57,947 nucleotides of DNA from Gemmatimonadota bacterium (GCA_028875335.1 JAPPEF010000132.1:1-57947); one strand, 5' to 3'. Positions 16,334-24,724 are shown, counted from the stretch's first letter. Numbers and translations are program-made. The notes: generated from the sequence alone by a model not told the origin.

Positions 16334-17710
16334 ATGTATAGATCGGCTGAACATGCTCTAGCTCAATGGTTTGCCGCTCCACAGCGAAAACCGCTGGTCA
16401 TCCGCGGTGCGCGCCAAGTGGGCAAATCCACCCTAGTGCGGCAATTCGCCCAGTCCCATCGCCTGCACCTCAACGAAATCAACCTCGAGCGCCACCCAGA
16501 CTTGGAGTCCGTCTTCCAGACCTTGGACCTGACGCGCATCCGCCGGGAACTCGAAGGGCTGCTCGGTCAACCGCTGTTGGCATCGGGCAGCGTACTCTTC
16601 CTCGACGAAATCCAAGCGACCCCCCACGCCCTGCCTGCCCTGCGCTATTTCTTCGAAGATCACCCCGAGTTGCCGGTTATCGCCGCTGGCTCCCTGCTCG
16701 AATTCGTCCTCTCGCAACACGCCTTTACCATGCCGGTAGGGCGTATCCAATACTTCCATCTAGGCCCGATGAGTTTTGAAGAATTTCTCGCCGAACTGGA
16801 TCCGCCCCTCTTGGCCTATCTGCAAGACTACACCCCCGAGCATCCCCTGCCCCATACCGTCCACACCCGCTTGTCGGTCTATCAGCGAGAATACTTGCTA
16901 GTGGGTGGTATGCCCGAAGCCGTAGCCGCATATAGCTCCACCCGCCACTTTGCCGACGTGAGGCCGGTGCATCAGTCCATCGTCGATACCTACCAAGACG
17001 ATTTTGCCAAGTACGCCCCCGCTCGAGTCCGGCTGCGCTTGCAGCGAGTCTTCAACTACGTTCCCCGAGCCGTGGGTCGCAAAGTCAAATACACCCAAAT
17101 TGACCGCGAGGAGACCGCCCGCGAATTGCGGATCGCCATTGACTTGCTGGCCAAGGCTCGGGTCATTGCACCCGTATTCCACAGTACCTGTTCCGGGGTG
17201 CCCCTCCACGCCGATGTCGATTGGAAGACCTACAAACTCCTCTTTTTGGACATCGGCCTGATGAACCGTCTGTGTGGCCTAGGCTGGCTGGCGCTGAAGG
17301 ACTTGGACGACCGCCGACTGGTCAATGAAGGAGCCTTGGCCGAGCAGTTCGTCGGGCAACACCTACTCTATTTGGAAGAGGGTCGGGAAGCGCCCCGTCT
17401 GAACTACTGGCTGCGGGAAGGGAAAAGTGCCAACGCCGAAGTTGACTATGAGATTGCCCGGGGCGCTCAGATAGTGCCGGTCGAAGTCAAAGCCGGCACC
17501 AGCGGCACCCTGCGCTCGCTGCATCAGTTCGCCTTAGCCAAAAAGACGCGCATCGCGGTGCGCTTCGACCTCAATCCGCCCACCGTCCAGCCCATCCGGC
17601 ATCAAGTGAGCGGAACGCAACAGAGCGTGGAAATGACCTTGCTCTCGCTGCCGCTTTACTTGGTGGGACAACTGGGCCGCCTGCTGGACCGGCTCAGACA
17701 GGAGCGATAA
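16334..17710 (+). CDS. AAA-family ATPase with DUF4143 C-terminal domain
   Basis: From ATG 16334 the product has 458 residues. Walker A is G-A-R-Q-V-G-K-S at 25-32 and Walker B is V-L-F-L-D-E-I-Q near 87-94, followed by AGSLLEF, the sensor-like segment of this family. The C-terminal half is DUF4143-like, with F-L-D-I-G-L-M-N-R-L and the E-V-D-Y ... V-P-V-E-V-K-A motif that resembles a PD-(D/E)XK nuclease core. An in-frame ATG at 16282 would place most of the hairpin in coding sequence, so I prefer 16334, although neither start has a clear ribosome-binding site. Such ATPases are common, often multicopy and horizontally spread; their biological role is poorly known. It stands alone between the transporter trio and convergent minus-strand genes. 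Confidence 0.85.
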   Translation: MYRSAEHALAQWFAAPQRKPLVIRGARQVGKSTLVRQFAQSHRLHLNEINLERHPDLESVFQTLDLTRIRRELEGLLGQPLLASGSVLFLDEIQATPHALPALRYFFEDHPELPVIAAGSLLEFVLSQHAFTMPVGRIQYFHLGPMSFEEFLAELDPPLLAYLQDYTPEHPLPHTVHTRLSVYQREYLLVGGMPEAVAAYSSTRHFADVRPVHQSIVDTYQDDFAKYAPARVRLRLQRVFNYVPRAVGRKVKYTQIDREETARELRIAIDLLAKARVIAPVFHSTCSGVPLHADVDWKTYKLLFLDIGLMNRLCGLGWLALKDLDDRRLVNEGALAEQFVGQHLLYLEEGREAPRLNYWLREGKSANAEVDYEIARGAQIVPVEVKAGTSGTLRSLHQFALAKKTRIAVRFDLNPPTVQPIRHQVSGTQQSVEMTLLSLPLYLVGQLGRLLDRLRQER

Positions 17711-17734
17711 TATAGTTAGTCTCCGCGAGCCCTC

Positions 17735-18784
17735 TCACCTCTCATCACTCACCTCAACCCCCACCTTCGCCGCACTCGCCACAATCTGCGTCCACGTCTC
17801 ATCCTCTATAAAGATTCCCTCTACCTTCCGCTTCTCCGCCATCGCCCGCTCGCTATCCCCAGGCATCAAGATCGCCTCGACTCCCGGCGCGGTAGCCGCA
17901 GACTTAACAAACTCGATATACGTATCGGCCTCGGCAAAATAGGCGTCTAATCCCACCAGCTTTTCTATGTCGAGCACCAACAGCAACGCCCCGTTGCGGA
18001 AGCGCCGATCCTGGGCCAGGCACCCAGCTCCGGCCAACGCACCGGCCAACAACTCAACCGCCACATTCAGACCGTAGCCCTTGTGACCGAGACTACCGCC
18101 CAAGGGCAGGATGGTGCCGGGCGGATCCGCGTATAAGGTGTTGGGATCGTTGGTCGGCTGGCCCTCGGCGTCGAGCAGCCAGCCGTCGGGTACCTCGGCA
18201 CCGCGATTGCGCTGCACCCGAACCTTGCCCTCGGCCACAGCCGACGTGGTCATGTCGAGGACGACCGGCGGGCCGCTGCGCGACGGGAATGCCATGGCGA
18301 TTGGATTGGTACCATGCCGCGCCTCGCGCCCACCCCACGGAGCCATGCGGCAGACCGGCGCACCGTTGACAAACATCAGGGCAACAGCAGTCTCCTCGGC
18401 AATGCGCTCCACGTAGCTGCCGAGGCGGCCGACGTGATTGGCTTGGCGGACGGAGATAGCGGCCATGCCCGTGGCCCGCGCCTTCTCCAGAGCCATATCC
18501 ACACCGAGGCTCATCGCCACCTGCCCAAAGCCCCAATGCGCGTCGAGCACGGCGAGCGTCGGAGCCTCGTGAACCACTTCGACAGCCGCGTCTGGCACGA
18601 TGTCGCCGGCTTCGGCTTGTCCCAAGTACTGGGGGATGCGAATGACGCCGTGCGAGTCGTGGCCGACGAGATTGGCCTCGACGAGCAACTCAGCGACCAC
18701 GCGCGCCTCGTCAGCGCGCATTCCAGCCGCGGCAAAAATGGAGGCAGTGGTTTCGGTCAAAGACGATGGAGAAAAGACCGGCAT
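17735..18784 (-). CDS. Ldh-family (malate/L-lactate-type) NAD(P)-dependent dehydrogenase
   Basis: The 349-residue protein belongs to the type-2 malate/L-lactate/ureidoglycolate dehydrogenase family: the N-terminal L-V-E-A-N-L-V-G-H-D-S-H-G-V-I-R stretch, the catalytic-site N-H-V-G (His ~116), A-P-W-G-G and G-T-N-P-I-A-M-A-F-P for NAD(P) and substrate binding, L-D-M-T-T-S and G-H-K-G-Y-G-L. Members reduce 2-oxoacids or oxidise 2-hydroxyacids. I chose ATG 18784 because its A overlaps the stop of the upstream cytochrome-like gene (TAATG), implying coupled translation. The upstream in-frame start at 18811 lies inside that gene. The substrate cannot be told from sequence; with the sugar-acid genes elsewhere in the window, a sugar-derived hydroxyacid is plausible. 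Confidence 0.9.
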   Translation of the reverse strand: MPVFSPSSLTETTASIFAAAGMRADEARVVAELLVEANLVGHDSHGVIRIPQYLGQAEAGDIVPDAAVEVVHEAPTLAVLDAHWGFGQVAMSLGVDMALEKARATGMAAISVRQANHVGRLGSYVERIAEETAVALMFVNGAPVCRMAPWGGREARHGTNPIAMAFPSRSGPPVVLDMTTSAVAEGKVRVQRNRGAEVPDGWLLDAEGQPTNDPNTLYADPPGTILPLGGSLGHKGYGLNVAVELLAGALAGAGCLAQDRRFRNGALLLVLDIEKLVGLDAYFAEADTYIEFVKSAATAPGVEAILMPGDSERAMAEKRKVEGIFIEDETWTQIVASAAKVGVEVSDER

Positions 18785-19209
18785 TATTCTCTCGCTCCGC
18801 TGGCGATCCACGCGCGAATTATCTCCACCTGCTCGGCGGGTAACGGATTGCCCGGCGGCATTTGCTGACTGACGATTTCGTCGTCGCCACGCACCTTTAT
18901 CAGCAGGTACGACTTATTGGGATTTCCCGGATCGACCAGCTTGAAATCGGGCCGCTGGCCACTGTCAACGCCGACGATGCGAGAGGCAAAGTCGCCCTCC
19001 AGCGACAAACCAGCCGCGGGCTCTCCGCCGCTGTGGCAACCCGAAAAGGTGCAACTAACCGCGAAGACTTGGCTGACCTCCGCAAGAGTAGCTTCCGTGC
19101 GACTGCCCTCGACAGCACTCTCGTCCGGCCCCACCGCCGAGTCATCGCCCCCACAACCGACCCACCACAGGGCCGCGATCAACAGCATACATTGCGTGAT
19201 TTTCGTCAT
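18784..19209 (-). CDS. Lipoprotein with atypical CX4CH cytochrome c-like motif
   Basis: The 141-residue product has a lipoprotein signal peptide with V-G-C at Cys19 and a clear AGGAG before its ATG. The mature part contains C53-T-F-S-G-C58-H59, i.e. C-X4-C-H rather than the standard C-X2-C-H heme motif, followed by GLSLEGDF and a Q-M117-P-P-G segment that would provide the distal methionine. The ending (EIIRAWIASGA) is the usual C-terminal helix of small planctomycete-type cytochrome domains. I infer a membrane-anchored periplasmic monoheme cytochrome-like protein; heme attachment to the widened motif needs testing. It lies between a Uma2 protein and the Ldh-type dehydrogenase and overlaps the latter by one base. 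Confidence 0.65.
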   Translation of the reverse strand: MTKITQCMLLIAALWWVGCGGDDSAVGPDESAVEGSRTEATLAEVSQVFAVSCTFSGCHSGGEPAAGLSLEGDFASRIVGVDSGQRPDFKLVDPGNPNKSYLLIKVRGDDEIVSQQMPPGNPLPAEQVEIIRAWIASGARE

Positions 19210-19225
19210 TTTCTTCTCCTAAAGT

Positions 19226-20227
19226 CTAGCTCGCCTCGCGCACCCGCCGCAGCAACTCGTCGCCACTGGCGCATTCGACGATCCAAGCTCCCACCAGCAC
19301 CAAATCCTCGCTCGCCCAGCTCTCCAAGAGTTCCCCCAAGCTCGCCGCCACCTCGTCGCCGAACCTTTGCGCTGCTAGGCGGCACAACAACGCCCGCTCG
19401 CCCTCGACGCGCCCCTCAGCGCGCCCCTGCTCCCGGCCTTCAGCGCGATGCCTCGACAATCGCGCCGAACCCTCTGGACCAGCCGTGTCCAACTGCTTGG
19501 TCAGGTCCTTGGCCACGCGCAACAAGGCGTCAATCGTCGCCGCCGACCAGCCTGCCCGCTCGTTGAGTGCCGCGTGAATCTCGGCCGCGGTCCAGCCGGC
19601 AAACGCTCGACTTGCCTCCACCTGCCGATAACGCCCCTCCTCCCACACGCGGATCCTCAGCCCTGGCGCACCCGCACGGCGATACGGCGTGAACGCCTCC
19701 GGCACCTCCACCCACAACTCCGGGAACCCCCATGCCTGATACTTTTGCAACTTACTCTGCCGAATATCCGTAGTGTGATCCACTTCCAAAACCACGTCCG
19801 GCAGGGAGTGAATGCCCAACTTCAGCCCTAGGTGATCCGGTAGCCAAGCCTCGTGCGGACGCAAGTAGATGAACTGATCGGGCCGCAAAATGGCCTCGTA
19901 GCGGCCCTCGTCGTCCAGCCGCCAGATGCTCGTAGTGCCAAACGCCATGAAGTGCGCCCCGCACTCATCGGCGAGCTGTTGAGTCAGCTGCGCCAGATAC
20001 TGCGCTGGCAGCTCGTGATCGGCACTGACGATGCCCGCGTCGTCGTCGGCCACAATCAGAGTTTCGGTCGGCCCGTCCCAATACTCAAAGCGCCCTTCGT
20101 ACGTTTCGATCTCAGCCGCCGACACGCGCTTGGCGTGGCAGCCGGGAAACACCAGCCGCTGACCATCGGGCGTGTACAACACCGCCCCCTCGTCCGCTAA
20201 AGCCTCTGCGACATTTCTTTCTGTCAT
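19226..20227 (-). CDS. Uma2-family (DUF820) putative restriction-like endonuclease
   Basis: The 333-residue protein has the Uma2 PD-(D/E)XK-like core: Y-E-G-R-F-E-Y-W-D-G near the start, L-P-D-V-V-L-E-V-D, then R-Q-S-K-L-Q-K-Y-Q-A-W-G-F-P-E-L-W-V, the family's most recognisable segment. The tail has the low-complexity E-G-R-E-Q-G-R-A-E-G-R-V-E-G-E repeat typical of these proteins. AGGAG precedes the ATG. Family members are often multicopy in cyanobacteria and Planctomycetes and are regarded as putative endonucleases of unknown biological role. It is the first gene of the minus-strand set with the cytochrome-like lipoprotein and the Ldh dehydrogenase, but a functional link to them is not evident. 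Confidence 0.85.
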   Translation of the reverse strand: MTERNVAEALADEGAVLYTPDGQRLVFPGCHAKRVSAAEIETYEGRFEYWDGPTETLIVADDDAGIVSADHELPAQYLAQLTQQLADECGAHFMAFGTTSIWRLDDEGRYEAILRPDQFIYLRPHEAWLPDHLGLKLGIHSLPDVVLEVDHTTDIRQSKLQKYQAWGFPELWVEVPEAFTPYRRAGAPGLRIRVWEEGRYRQVEASRAFAGWTAAEIHAALNERAGWSAATIDALLRVAKDLTKQLDTAGPEGSARLSRHRAEGREQGRAEGRVEGERALLCRLAAQRFGDEVAASLGELLESWASEDLVLVGAWIVECASGDELLRRVREAS

Positions 20228-20250
20228 GGAACCACTCTCCTTTGTTGTAC

Positions 20251-20268
20251 TTACTGACGTTACGCAGT
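20251..20268. repeat. Solo MITE-end-like sequence
   Basis: TTACTGACGTTACGCAGT closely matches the left end of the MITE at 43282 (TTACTGATGTTACGCATT; 15 of 18 bases). No matching right end is found in the following 230 bases. It may be a decayed or partial copy of the same element. Confidence 0.4.
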
Positions 20269-20286
20269 CTTATGTAGCGTCTGCCC

Positions 20287-20352
20287 CTTCGACAAGCTCA
20301 GAGGCCAAAGGCTGATCTTGTCGAAGCCGCTCGGCCTTCCCGCAAGCGGGAA
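20287..20352. repeat. Intergenic inverted repeats (two hairpins)
   Basis: CTTCGACAAG (20287-20296) pairs perfectly with CTTGTCGAAG (20317-20326), with TCAG/CTGA continuing the stem after one mismatch. Directly downstream TTCCCGC-AA-GCGGGAA (20337-20352) forms a second 7-bp hairpin. The pair lies in the 270-base gap between the divergent Uma2 and symporter genes. They resemble dispersed REP-like intergenic repeats, or could terminate transcription; no T-run follows. Confidence 0.5.
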
Positions 20353-20433
20353 TCCAGTCGCACACACGGGCCGCAAACTTATACCGTCTAATTAACGCCC
20401 TGCACATCACCTGTCAAAATGAGGCGGCAGGGT

Positions 20434-20461
20434 TTAACAGGCGCGGCCTAGGAGTTATATT
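20434..20461 (+). promoter_or_regulatory. Candidate sigma70-type promoter for the symporter operon
   Basis: TTAACA (20434-20439) and TATATT (20456-20461) each match five of six consensus bases and are separated by 16 bases. They lie 36 bases before the symporter start codon, which has TAAGGAG as its ribosome-binding site. Predicted from pattern only. Confidence 0.45.
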
Positions 20462-20497
20462 AAGCCGCTCGTTCACCGCACCCTTTAAGGAGTACAC

Positions 20498-22039
20498 ATG
20501 CAGCTAAGCTGGATCGATTACGCCATCGTCTTCGTCTATGTCGGCGGCACCATCGTCGCCGGCACGTTGGCCCGAGGTGCCATCAAGGGCATCTCCGACT
20601 TCCTCGTCGCTGGCCGCGGCCTCAAAACCCACATGGCCGTCGCCACAATGGTCTCGACCGGCCTCGGGCTAGTAACGGTCATGTACATGGCCGAGGAGGG
20701 CTTTAAATACGGCTTCGTGCCCTTCGTCTTTGGCCTCATGGCGCTGATCACCACCCTGATCATCGGCCGCACAGGCTTCATTGTCAGCCGCCTACGCCAT
20801 TTGCAGGTAATGACCGTGCCCGAGTTCTACGAACTCAAGTACACGCGCGGCGTGCGCCTGCTCGGCGGCATCATCCTCACTCTCGCTGGCACCCTCAACA
20901 TGGGGCTGTTTCCCATTCTCGGCAGCAAATTCGTCGTCGGTTTCACCGGCCTCGACAAAGAATACGTCAACTACGTCATGATCGGCATGTTGCTCATCGT
21001 CGTCTTCTACACGCTGATGGGCGGCATGGTCTCGGTGGTGCTGACGGACTTCGCCCAATTCGTGCTGCTGGCATTGGGATTTTTCTTTGGCACGTACATC
21101 ATTCTCAATCATCCGCAACTCGGCTGGGACAACCTCGTCCAAGCCGTGCAAGTCCACAAAGGCGACGTCGGCTTTGATCCCATAGCCAACCCCGGCTACG
21201 GCATCTCAATGATCTTATTTCTATTCTGCGTCGGCTTGGTCGGCGTGGTATGGCAACCCGAAATGATGCGGCCGCTGAGTGCCGAAAGCCCCAAGGTGGC
21301 CCGCCGCGTGTTCTGGATCTCCGCGGGCACGGTCATGGGGCGGGCGATGGTGCCGATGTTTTGGGGTATCGCGGCGCTGGCCTATTTTGGCAACCCCGAG
21401 CTCGACCCCCACTACGCCATGCCCGAAATGCTCGGCAAAATCCTGCCCATCGGCATCGCTGGCCTGCTCATGGCCGGGATGTTCGCGGCCTTCATGTCCA
21501 CCCACGATAGCTACCTCCTGGCCTGGAGCGGCGTCATCGTCCGCGACGTAGTCTCGCCGATCAAGGCCATGCTCGCCAAGTCGGGCGGCGAGCGCGAAGC
21601 CGACGGCACTTGGGGCGGGCTGTCGAGCGAGCGCGAGATCTACTGGACCCGGGCCATCGTCGTCATCCTCGCCGCCTTCTTGGCCATTTTCGGCGCGCTC
21701 TACCAGCTTCCCGAGACGGCCTTCCGCTTTATGTACGTCACCGGCACCATCTACTTCGCTGGCTGCGTCGGCACCGTGGCTTTGGGACTGTACTGGAAAA
21801 AGGCCAATACTCCGGGTGCGTACTGCGCGTTGATACTAGGCGCGCTGGTGCCGATCAACTTCCTGATTATGACCGAAAACCAGCACTTGGTGCCCGAATT
21901 TTTGTTGCCACTGGTCGAAAGCTCCAACCTCGTCGGAATTACCAGCCTAGCCTTGGGCGGCCTCGCCATGCTGGTCGTCGCCTCGCTCACCCAGCGCTCG
22001 CACCCGCCGTGCCCTTTAGACTTTAGCAACATGGAGTAG
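20498..22039 (+). CDS. Sodium:solute symporter (SSS) family protein
   Basis: The 513-residue protein has about 13 membrane segments and the SSS family pattern: an N-terminal D-Y-x-I-V-F-x-Y segment, S-D-F-L-V-A-G-R-G-L, M-V-S-T-G-L-G (TM1-2, Na+-site region), T-V-P-E-F-Y-E-L-K-Y, Y-T-L-M-G-G-M-x-S-V-V-L-T-D (TM5-6) and F-M-S-T-H-D-S-Y-L-L-A-W-S-G. SSS proteins couple Na+ inflow to uptake of sugars, amino acids or organic acids. It has TAAGGAG five bases before ATG and is followed by a tiny membrane protein gene and a CRTAC1-like gene in an apparent operon. The substrate is unknown; sugars or sugar acids fit the surrounding enzymes. Confidence 0.92.
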   Translation: MQLSWIDYAIVFVYVGGTIVAGTLARGAIKGISDFLVAGRGLKTHMAVATMVSTGLGLVTVMYMAEEGFKYGFVPFVFGLMALITTLIIGRTGFIVSRLRHLQVMTVPEFYELKYTRGVRLLGGIILTLAGTLNMGLFPILGSKFVVGFTGLDKEYVNYVMIGMLLIVVFYTLMGGMVSVVLTDFAQFVLLALGFFFGTYIILNHPQLGWDNLVQAVQVHKGDVGFDPIANPGYGISMILFLFCVGLVGVVWQPEMMRPLSAESPKVARRVFWISAGTVMGRAMVPMFWGIAALAYFGNPELDPHYAMPEMLGKILPIGIAGLLMAGMFAAFMSTHDSYLLAWSGVIVRDVVSPIKAMLAKSGGEREADGTWGGLSSEREIYWTRAIVVILAAFLAIFGALYQLPETAFRFMYVTGTIYFAGCVGTVALGLYWKKANTPGAYCALILGALVPINFLIMTENQHLVPEFLLPLVESSNLVGITSLALGGLAMLVVASLTQRSHPPCPLDFSNME

Positions 22040-22044
22040 TGTAA

Positions 22045-22224
22045 ATGGACGTCGAAACTTGGAAAGCCCTATGGCAATTCGTCTTTATTGCCGCTAGCGT
22101 CCTCTTTTACGGCATTGTCATCGCCGTCGCCTACAAAGCCTTTGGCGACGTGATTAGGATGATCCGCAACATGGCCGCCGGCCGCGGGGCCAGCGAAGCC
22201 GCCGCTGACTCCCAACACGAGTGA
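22045..22224 (+). CDS. Small single-pass membrane protein, probable symporter accessory subunit
   Basis: A 59-residue gene starts five bases after the symporter stop with GGAG eight bases upstream of its ATG, and overlaps the next gene by four bases (GTGA). The product has an amphipathic start (MDVETWKALWQF), one membrane helix (VFIAASVLFYGIVIAVAY, residues ~13-30) and a charged tail with a helical R-M-I-R-N-M-A-A-G-R-G. The spacing on both sides and the intact frame argue for a real gene. Small companion subunits occur with some SSS symporters; that role here is inference from position. Confidence 0.7.
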   Translation: MDVETWKALWQFVFIAASVLFYGIVIAVAYKAFGDVIRMIRNMAAGRGASEAAADSQHE

Positions 22225-23819
22225 CGCAGCGCACCCTCTTAGGAGTTGCTCTGGCGTGCCTGTGGGCCGCGCTAAGCCGCGCCGAGGTGCAGTTTGTCGA
22301 GGTGGCAGCCGAGGCCGGAATCGCCTTTCGCCATCAGAATGGAGCCAAGGGACAAAAGTATCCAATGGAAACCATGGGCTCGGGCACGGCCTTTTTCGAC
22401 TACGATGGCGACGGGTGGCTCGACCTATACTTCGTCAACAGCGTCGGACCGAGCGCGCTCTACCGCAACGCGAGCGCCGGTCAGTTCACCGATGCGACCG
22501 ACCAAGCCAGCGTGGCCAATTCGGGCTACGGGCTGGGCTGTGCTGCAGCCGACTACGACTCAGACGGCGACTTGGACTTGTACATCACTGCCTACGGCCC
22601 CAATATCCTCTACCGCAACGAAGGCACTAGCCGGTTCGCCGATGTAACCGACCAAGCCGGCGTAGCCGGGCCAGTCCTAGTCAATCCAGCGATGAGTACA
22701 GGCGCGGCCTTTGCCGACTACGATTTGGACGGCGACTTGGATTTCTTCGTGGCCAATTACGCCAAGTTTCGTCCCGAGATACACGAGCCCTGCATCCGCT
22801 CCGGCGGGATTGCGGTGTACTGCGGGCCGGAGGCCTTCGAGCCGCAGCGCGATGTCTTTTATCGCAACAAAGGCGACGCCACCTTTGCCGATGTCACTGA
22901 GGAAGCCGGACTGCTGTCGGATGCCGCCAAGGAATTAGGGGCCTTTTTCATCGACTACGACGCAGACGGCGATCTCGACCTGTACGCGGCCGGCGACCGC
23001 ACCCCCAACTTGCTCTACCGCAATGACGGCGGCCGCTTTGCCGAGATCGGCGCTTTGGCTGGGGTCGCTTACAACGACGCGGGCAAACCACTGGCCGGCA
23101 TGGGGGTTGACGTGGGCGACTACGACGGCGACGGCCGATTCGACTTCTTCGTCACCAACTACCAGTGGGAGACCAACAGCCTGTACCGCAACCTCGGCAA
23201 TGGATTTTTCGCCGACGTGACCTTTCAGTCCGGGCTGGGGGTTCCCAGCTTGCAGTTTCTCGCGTGGGGCACCCTCTTCATCGACTACGACAACGACGGC
23301 GACCGCGACCTGTTTGTCGCCAACGGCCATCTCGACGACAACATTCACCTGTTCGACGCCGTGACGTATGAGCAGCAAAACCAACTCTTCCGCAATCAGG
23401 AAGGACGCTTCGCCGACGTGAGCAATCAGGTGGGGCCGGGCCTGCTGTTGCAGCAAGTAAGTCGAGGTGCGGCCATGGGTGATTGCGACAACGACGGCGA
23501 CCTCGACATCGCAGTAGCCAACAACAATCAGCCTGCCGCGCTCTTGCGCAACGACGGCGGCAACGCCCAGCACTATTTGAGCTTGCGGTTGGTTGGGGAC
23601 TCCGTCGGGGCCAAGATCCGCGTCGCCGCAGCCGACTGGGTGCGGTGGGACGTGGTGCGCGCCGGGTCGAGCTACATGTGCCAAAGCGCGCTGCGTCCCT
23701 TTTTCGGGTTGGGAGACCGCACCCGCGTCGATGAGGTGGAAATCCATTGGCCCAGCGGCGCTGTGCAGCGCTTACAAAACGTCGCAGCCGACCAGATCCT
23801 GACTGTGTACGAGCCTTGA
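22221..23819 (+). CDS. CRTAC1-like secreted protein: FG-GAP/VCBS repeats plus ASPIC/UnbV domain
   Basis: The GTG start overlaps the small membrane-protein stop by four bases. The 532-residue product has a signal peptide (LLGVALACLWAALSRA) and a run of calcium-binding FG-GAP/VCBS loops of the form D-Y-D-x-D-G-D-x-D-L (for example DYDGDGWLDLYF, DYDSDGDLDLYI, DYDADGDLDLYA, DCDNDGDLDIAV), giving a beta-propeller. The C-terminus is the ASPIC/UnbV domain: V-G-A-K-I-R-V, R-P-F-F-G-L-G, V-D-E-V-E-I-H-W-P-S-G and Q-I-L-T-V-Y-E-P. This architecture is common in secreted proteins of Planctomycetes and related groups; the biochemical function is unknown. Its position after a symporter hints at carbohydrate binding, without direct evidence. 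Confidence 0.88.
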   Translation: MTQRTLLGVALACLWAALSRAEVQFVEVAAEAGIAFRHQNGAKGQKYPMETMGSGTAFFDYDGDGWLDLYFVNSVGPSALYRNASAGQFTDATDQASVANSGYGLGCAAADYDSDGDLDLYITAYGPNILYRNEGTSRFADVTDQAGVAGPVLVNPAMSTGAAFADYDLDGDLDFFVANYAKFRPEIHEPCIRSGGIAVYCGPEAFEPQRDVFYRNKGDATFADVTEEAGLLSDAAKELGAFFIDYDADGDLDLYAAGDRTPNLLYRNDGGRFAEIGALAGVAYNDAGKPLAGMGVDVGDYDGDGRFDFFVTNYQWETNSLYRNLGNGFFADVTFQSGLGVPSLQFLAWGTLFIDYDNDGDRDLFVANGHLDDNIHLFDAVTYEQQNQLFRNQEGRFADVSNQVGPGLLLQQVSRGAAMGDCDNDGDLDIAVANNNQPAALLRNDGGNAQHYLSLRLVGDSVGAKIRVAAADWVRWDVVRAGSSYMCQSALRPFFGLGDRTRVDEVEIHWPSGAVQRLQNVAADQILTVYEP

Positions 23820-23891
23820 TCGAGGCGGCATTGCACGAACACACCCTAGGTATTGTATTTATGCCCCGTCCTTAAAAGAGGAGACCACATC

Positions 23892-24707
23892 ATGCAAGCC
23901 CTTTCCACTTTTGACGATGCACATCACGAGATGTTCTTGGATCAAGGCTACGTGCGGCTGGGCAACGTCCTGTCCCCGGACGAATTGACCGCCTTGCAGC
24001 AGCGCATCGACGACATCATGCTGGGCCGCGTCCGCTACGAACACATGCGCTTGCAGGTCGTCGAAGAGGACGGCGAAGTGCGCCGCACCATGGGCAATGA
24101 GGTGCAGACGCTCGCGTACCGGCGCATCGACGACCTAGAGCAAGACCCGCTCTTCCTCGCCTATATACAGAACCCCCTCTTCCACCAGATCACCCGCCGC
24201 TACATCGGCGAGGAGGTCTCGGTATTTCGCTCGATGTTTATGAACAAACCGCCCGAACTTCGCCGCGGGTTGCCCTGGCATCAGGACGTGGGAATTGGCT
24301 GGGGCATCGACACCAATCCCATCGTCACCGTGTGGACGGCGCTCGACGATGCGACCACCGCCACTGGCTGTATGCAGATCGTGCCGGGCAGCAACAAGCA
24401 CGGCATCATCAACGAGCGGCACTTTCTCCCCGCCGAGCAAGAGCCCCAATACACGCCCCCAGAGGCAGTGATCGACTTGGAGGCCGAGGCAGGGGAGGCC
24501 ATTCTGCTGCACAATTTCCTGCTGCATCGCTCGGGGCCCAACTCCACCGCGTCGGCCCGCCGCGCTTTCAGCGTAACCTATATGGACTCCAAAACCCGCT
24601 CCCGGGAGACCGGCCAAACCTTTCCCGTGGTCTTCGGCACACAGGCGCTGGACCCGGCGACGGTAGATGGCAAACCAGCCGAATTGGTCGCCAAGTTTCA
24701 CGGCTGA
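23892..24707 (+). CDS. Phytanoyl-CoA dioxygenase (PhyH) family oxygenase
   Basis: ATG 23892 is preceded by AAGAGGAG at good spacing; an earlier in-frame start adds only 13 poorly supported residues. The 271-residue protein shows the Fe(II)/2-oxoglutarate facial triad: H130-x-D132 in W-H-Q-D-V, the distal His ~212 in L-L-H-R-S-G-P-N, and an Arg (~222) in A-R-R-A-F-S for 2-oxoglutarate. PhyH-family enzymes hydroxylate diverse small molecules. GCMQIVPGSNKHG is the typical family strand-turn. It stands 17 bases before a DUF6785-type membrane protein, a pairing worth noting. The substrate is unknown. Confidence 0.9.
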   Translation: MQALSTFDDAHHEMFLDQGYVRLGNVLSPDELTALQQRIDDIMLGRVRYEHMRLQVVEEDGEVRRTMGNEVQTLAYRRIDDLEQDPLFLAYIQNPLFHQITRRYIGEEVSVFRSMFMNKPPELRRGLPWHQDVGIGWGIDTNPIVTVWTALDDATTATGCMQIVPGSNKHGIINERHFLPAEQEPQYTPPEAVIDLEAEAGEAILLHNFLLHRSGPNSTASARRAFSVTYMDSKTRSRETGQTFPVVFGTQALDPATVDGKPAELVAKFHG

Positions 24708-24724
24708 TTCTCTCGCGCTAGCTA

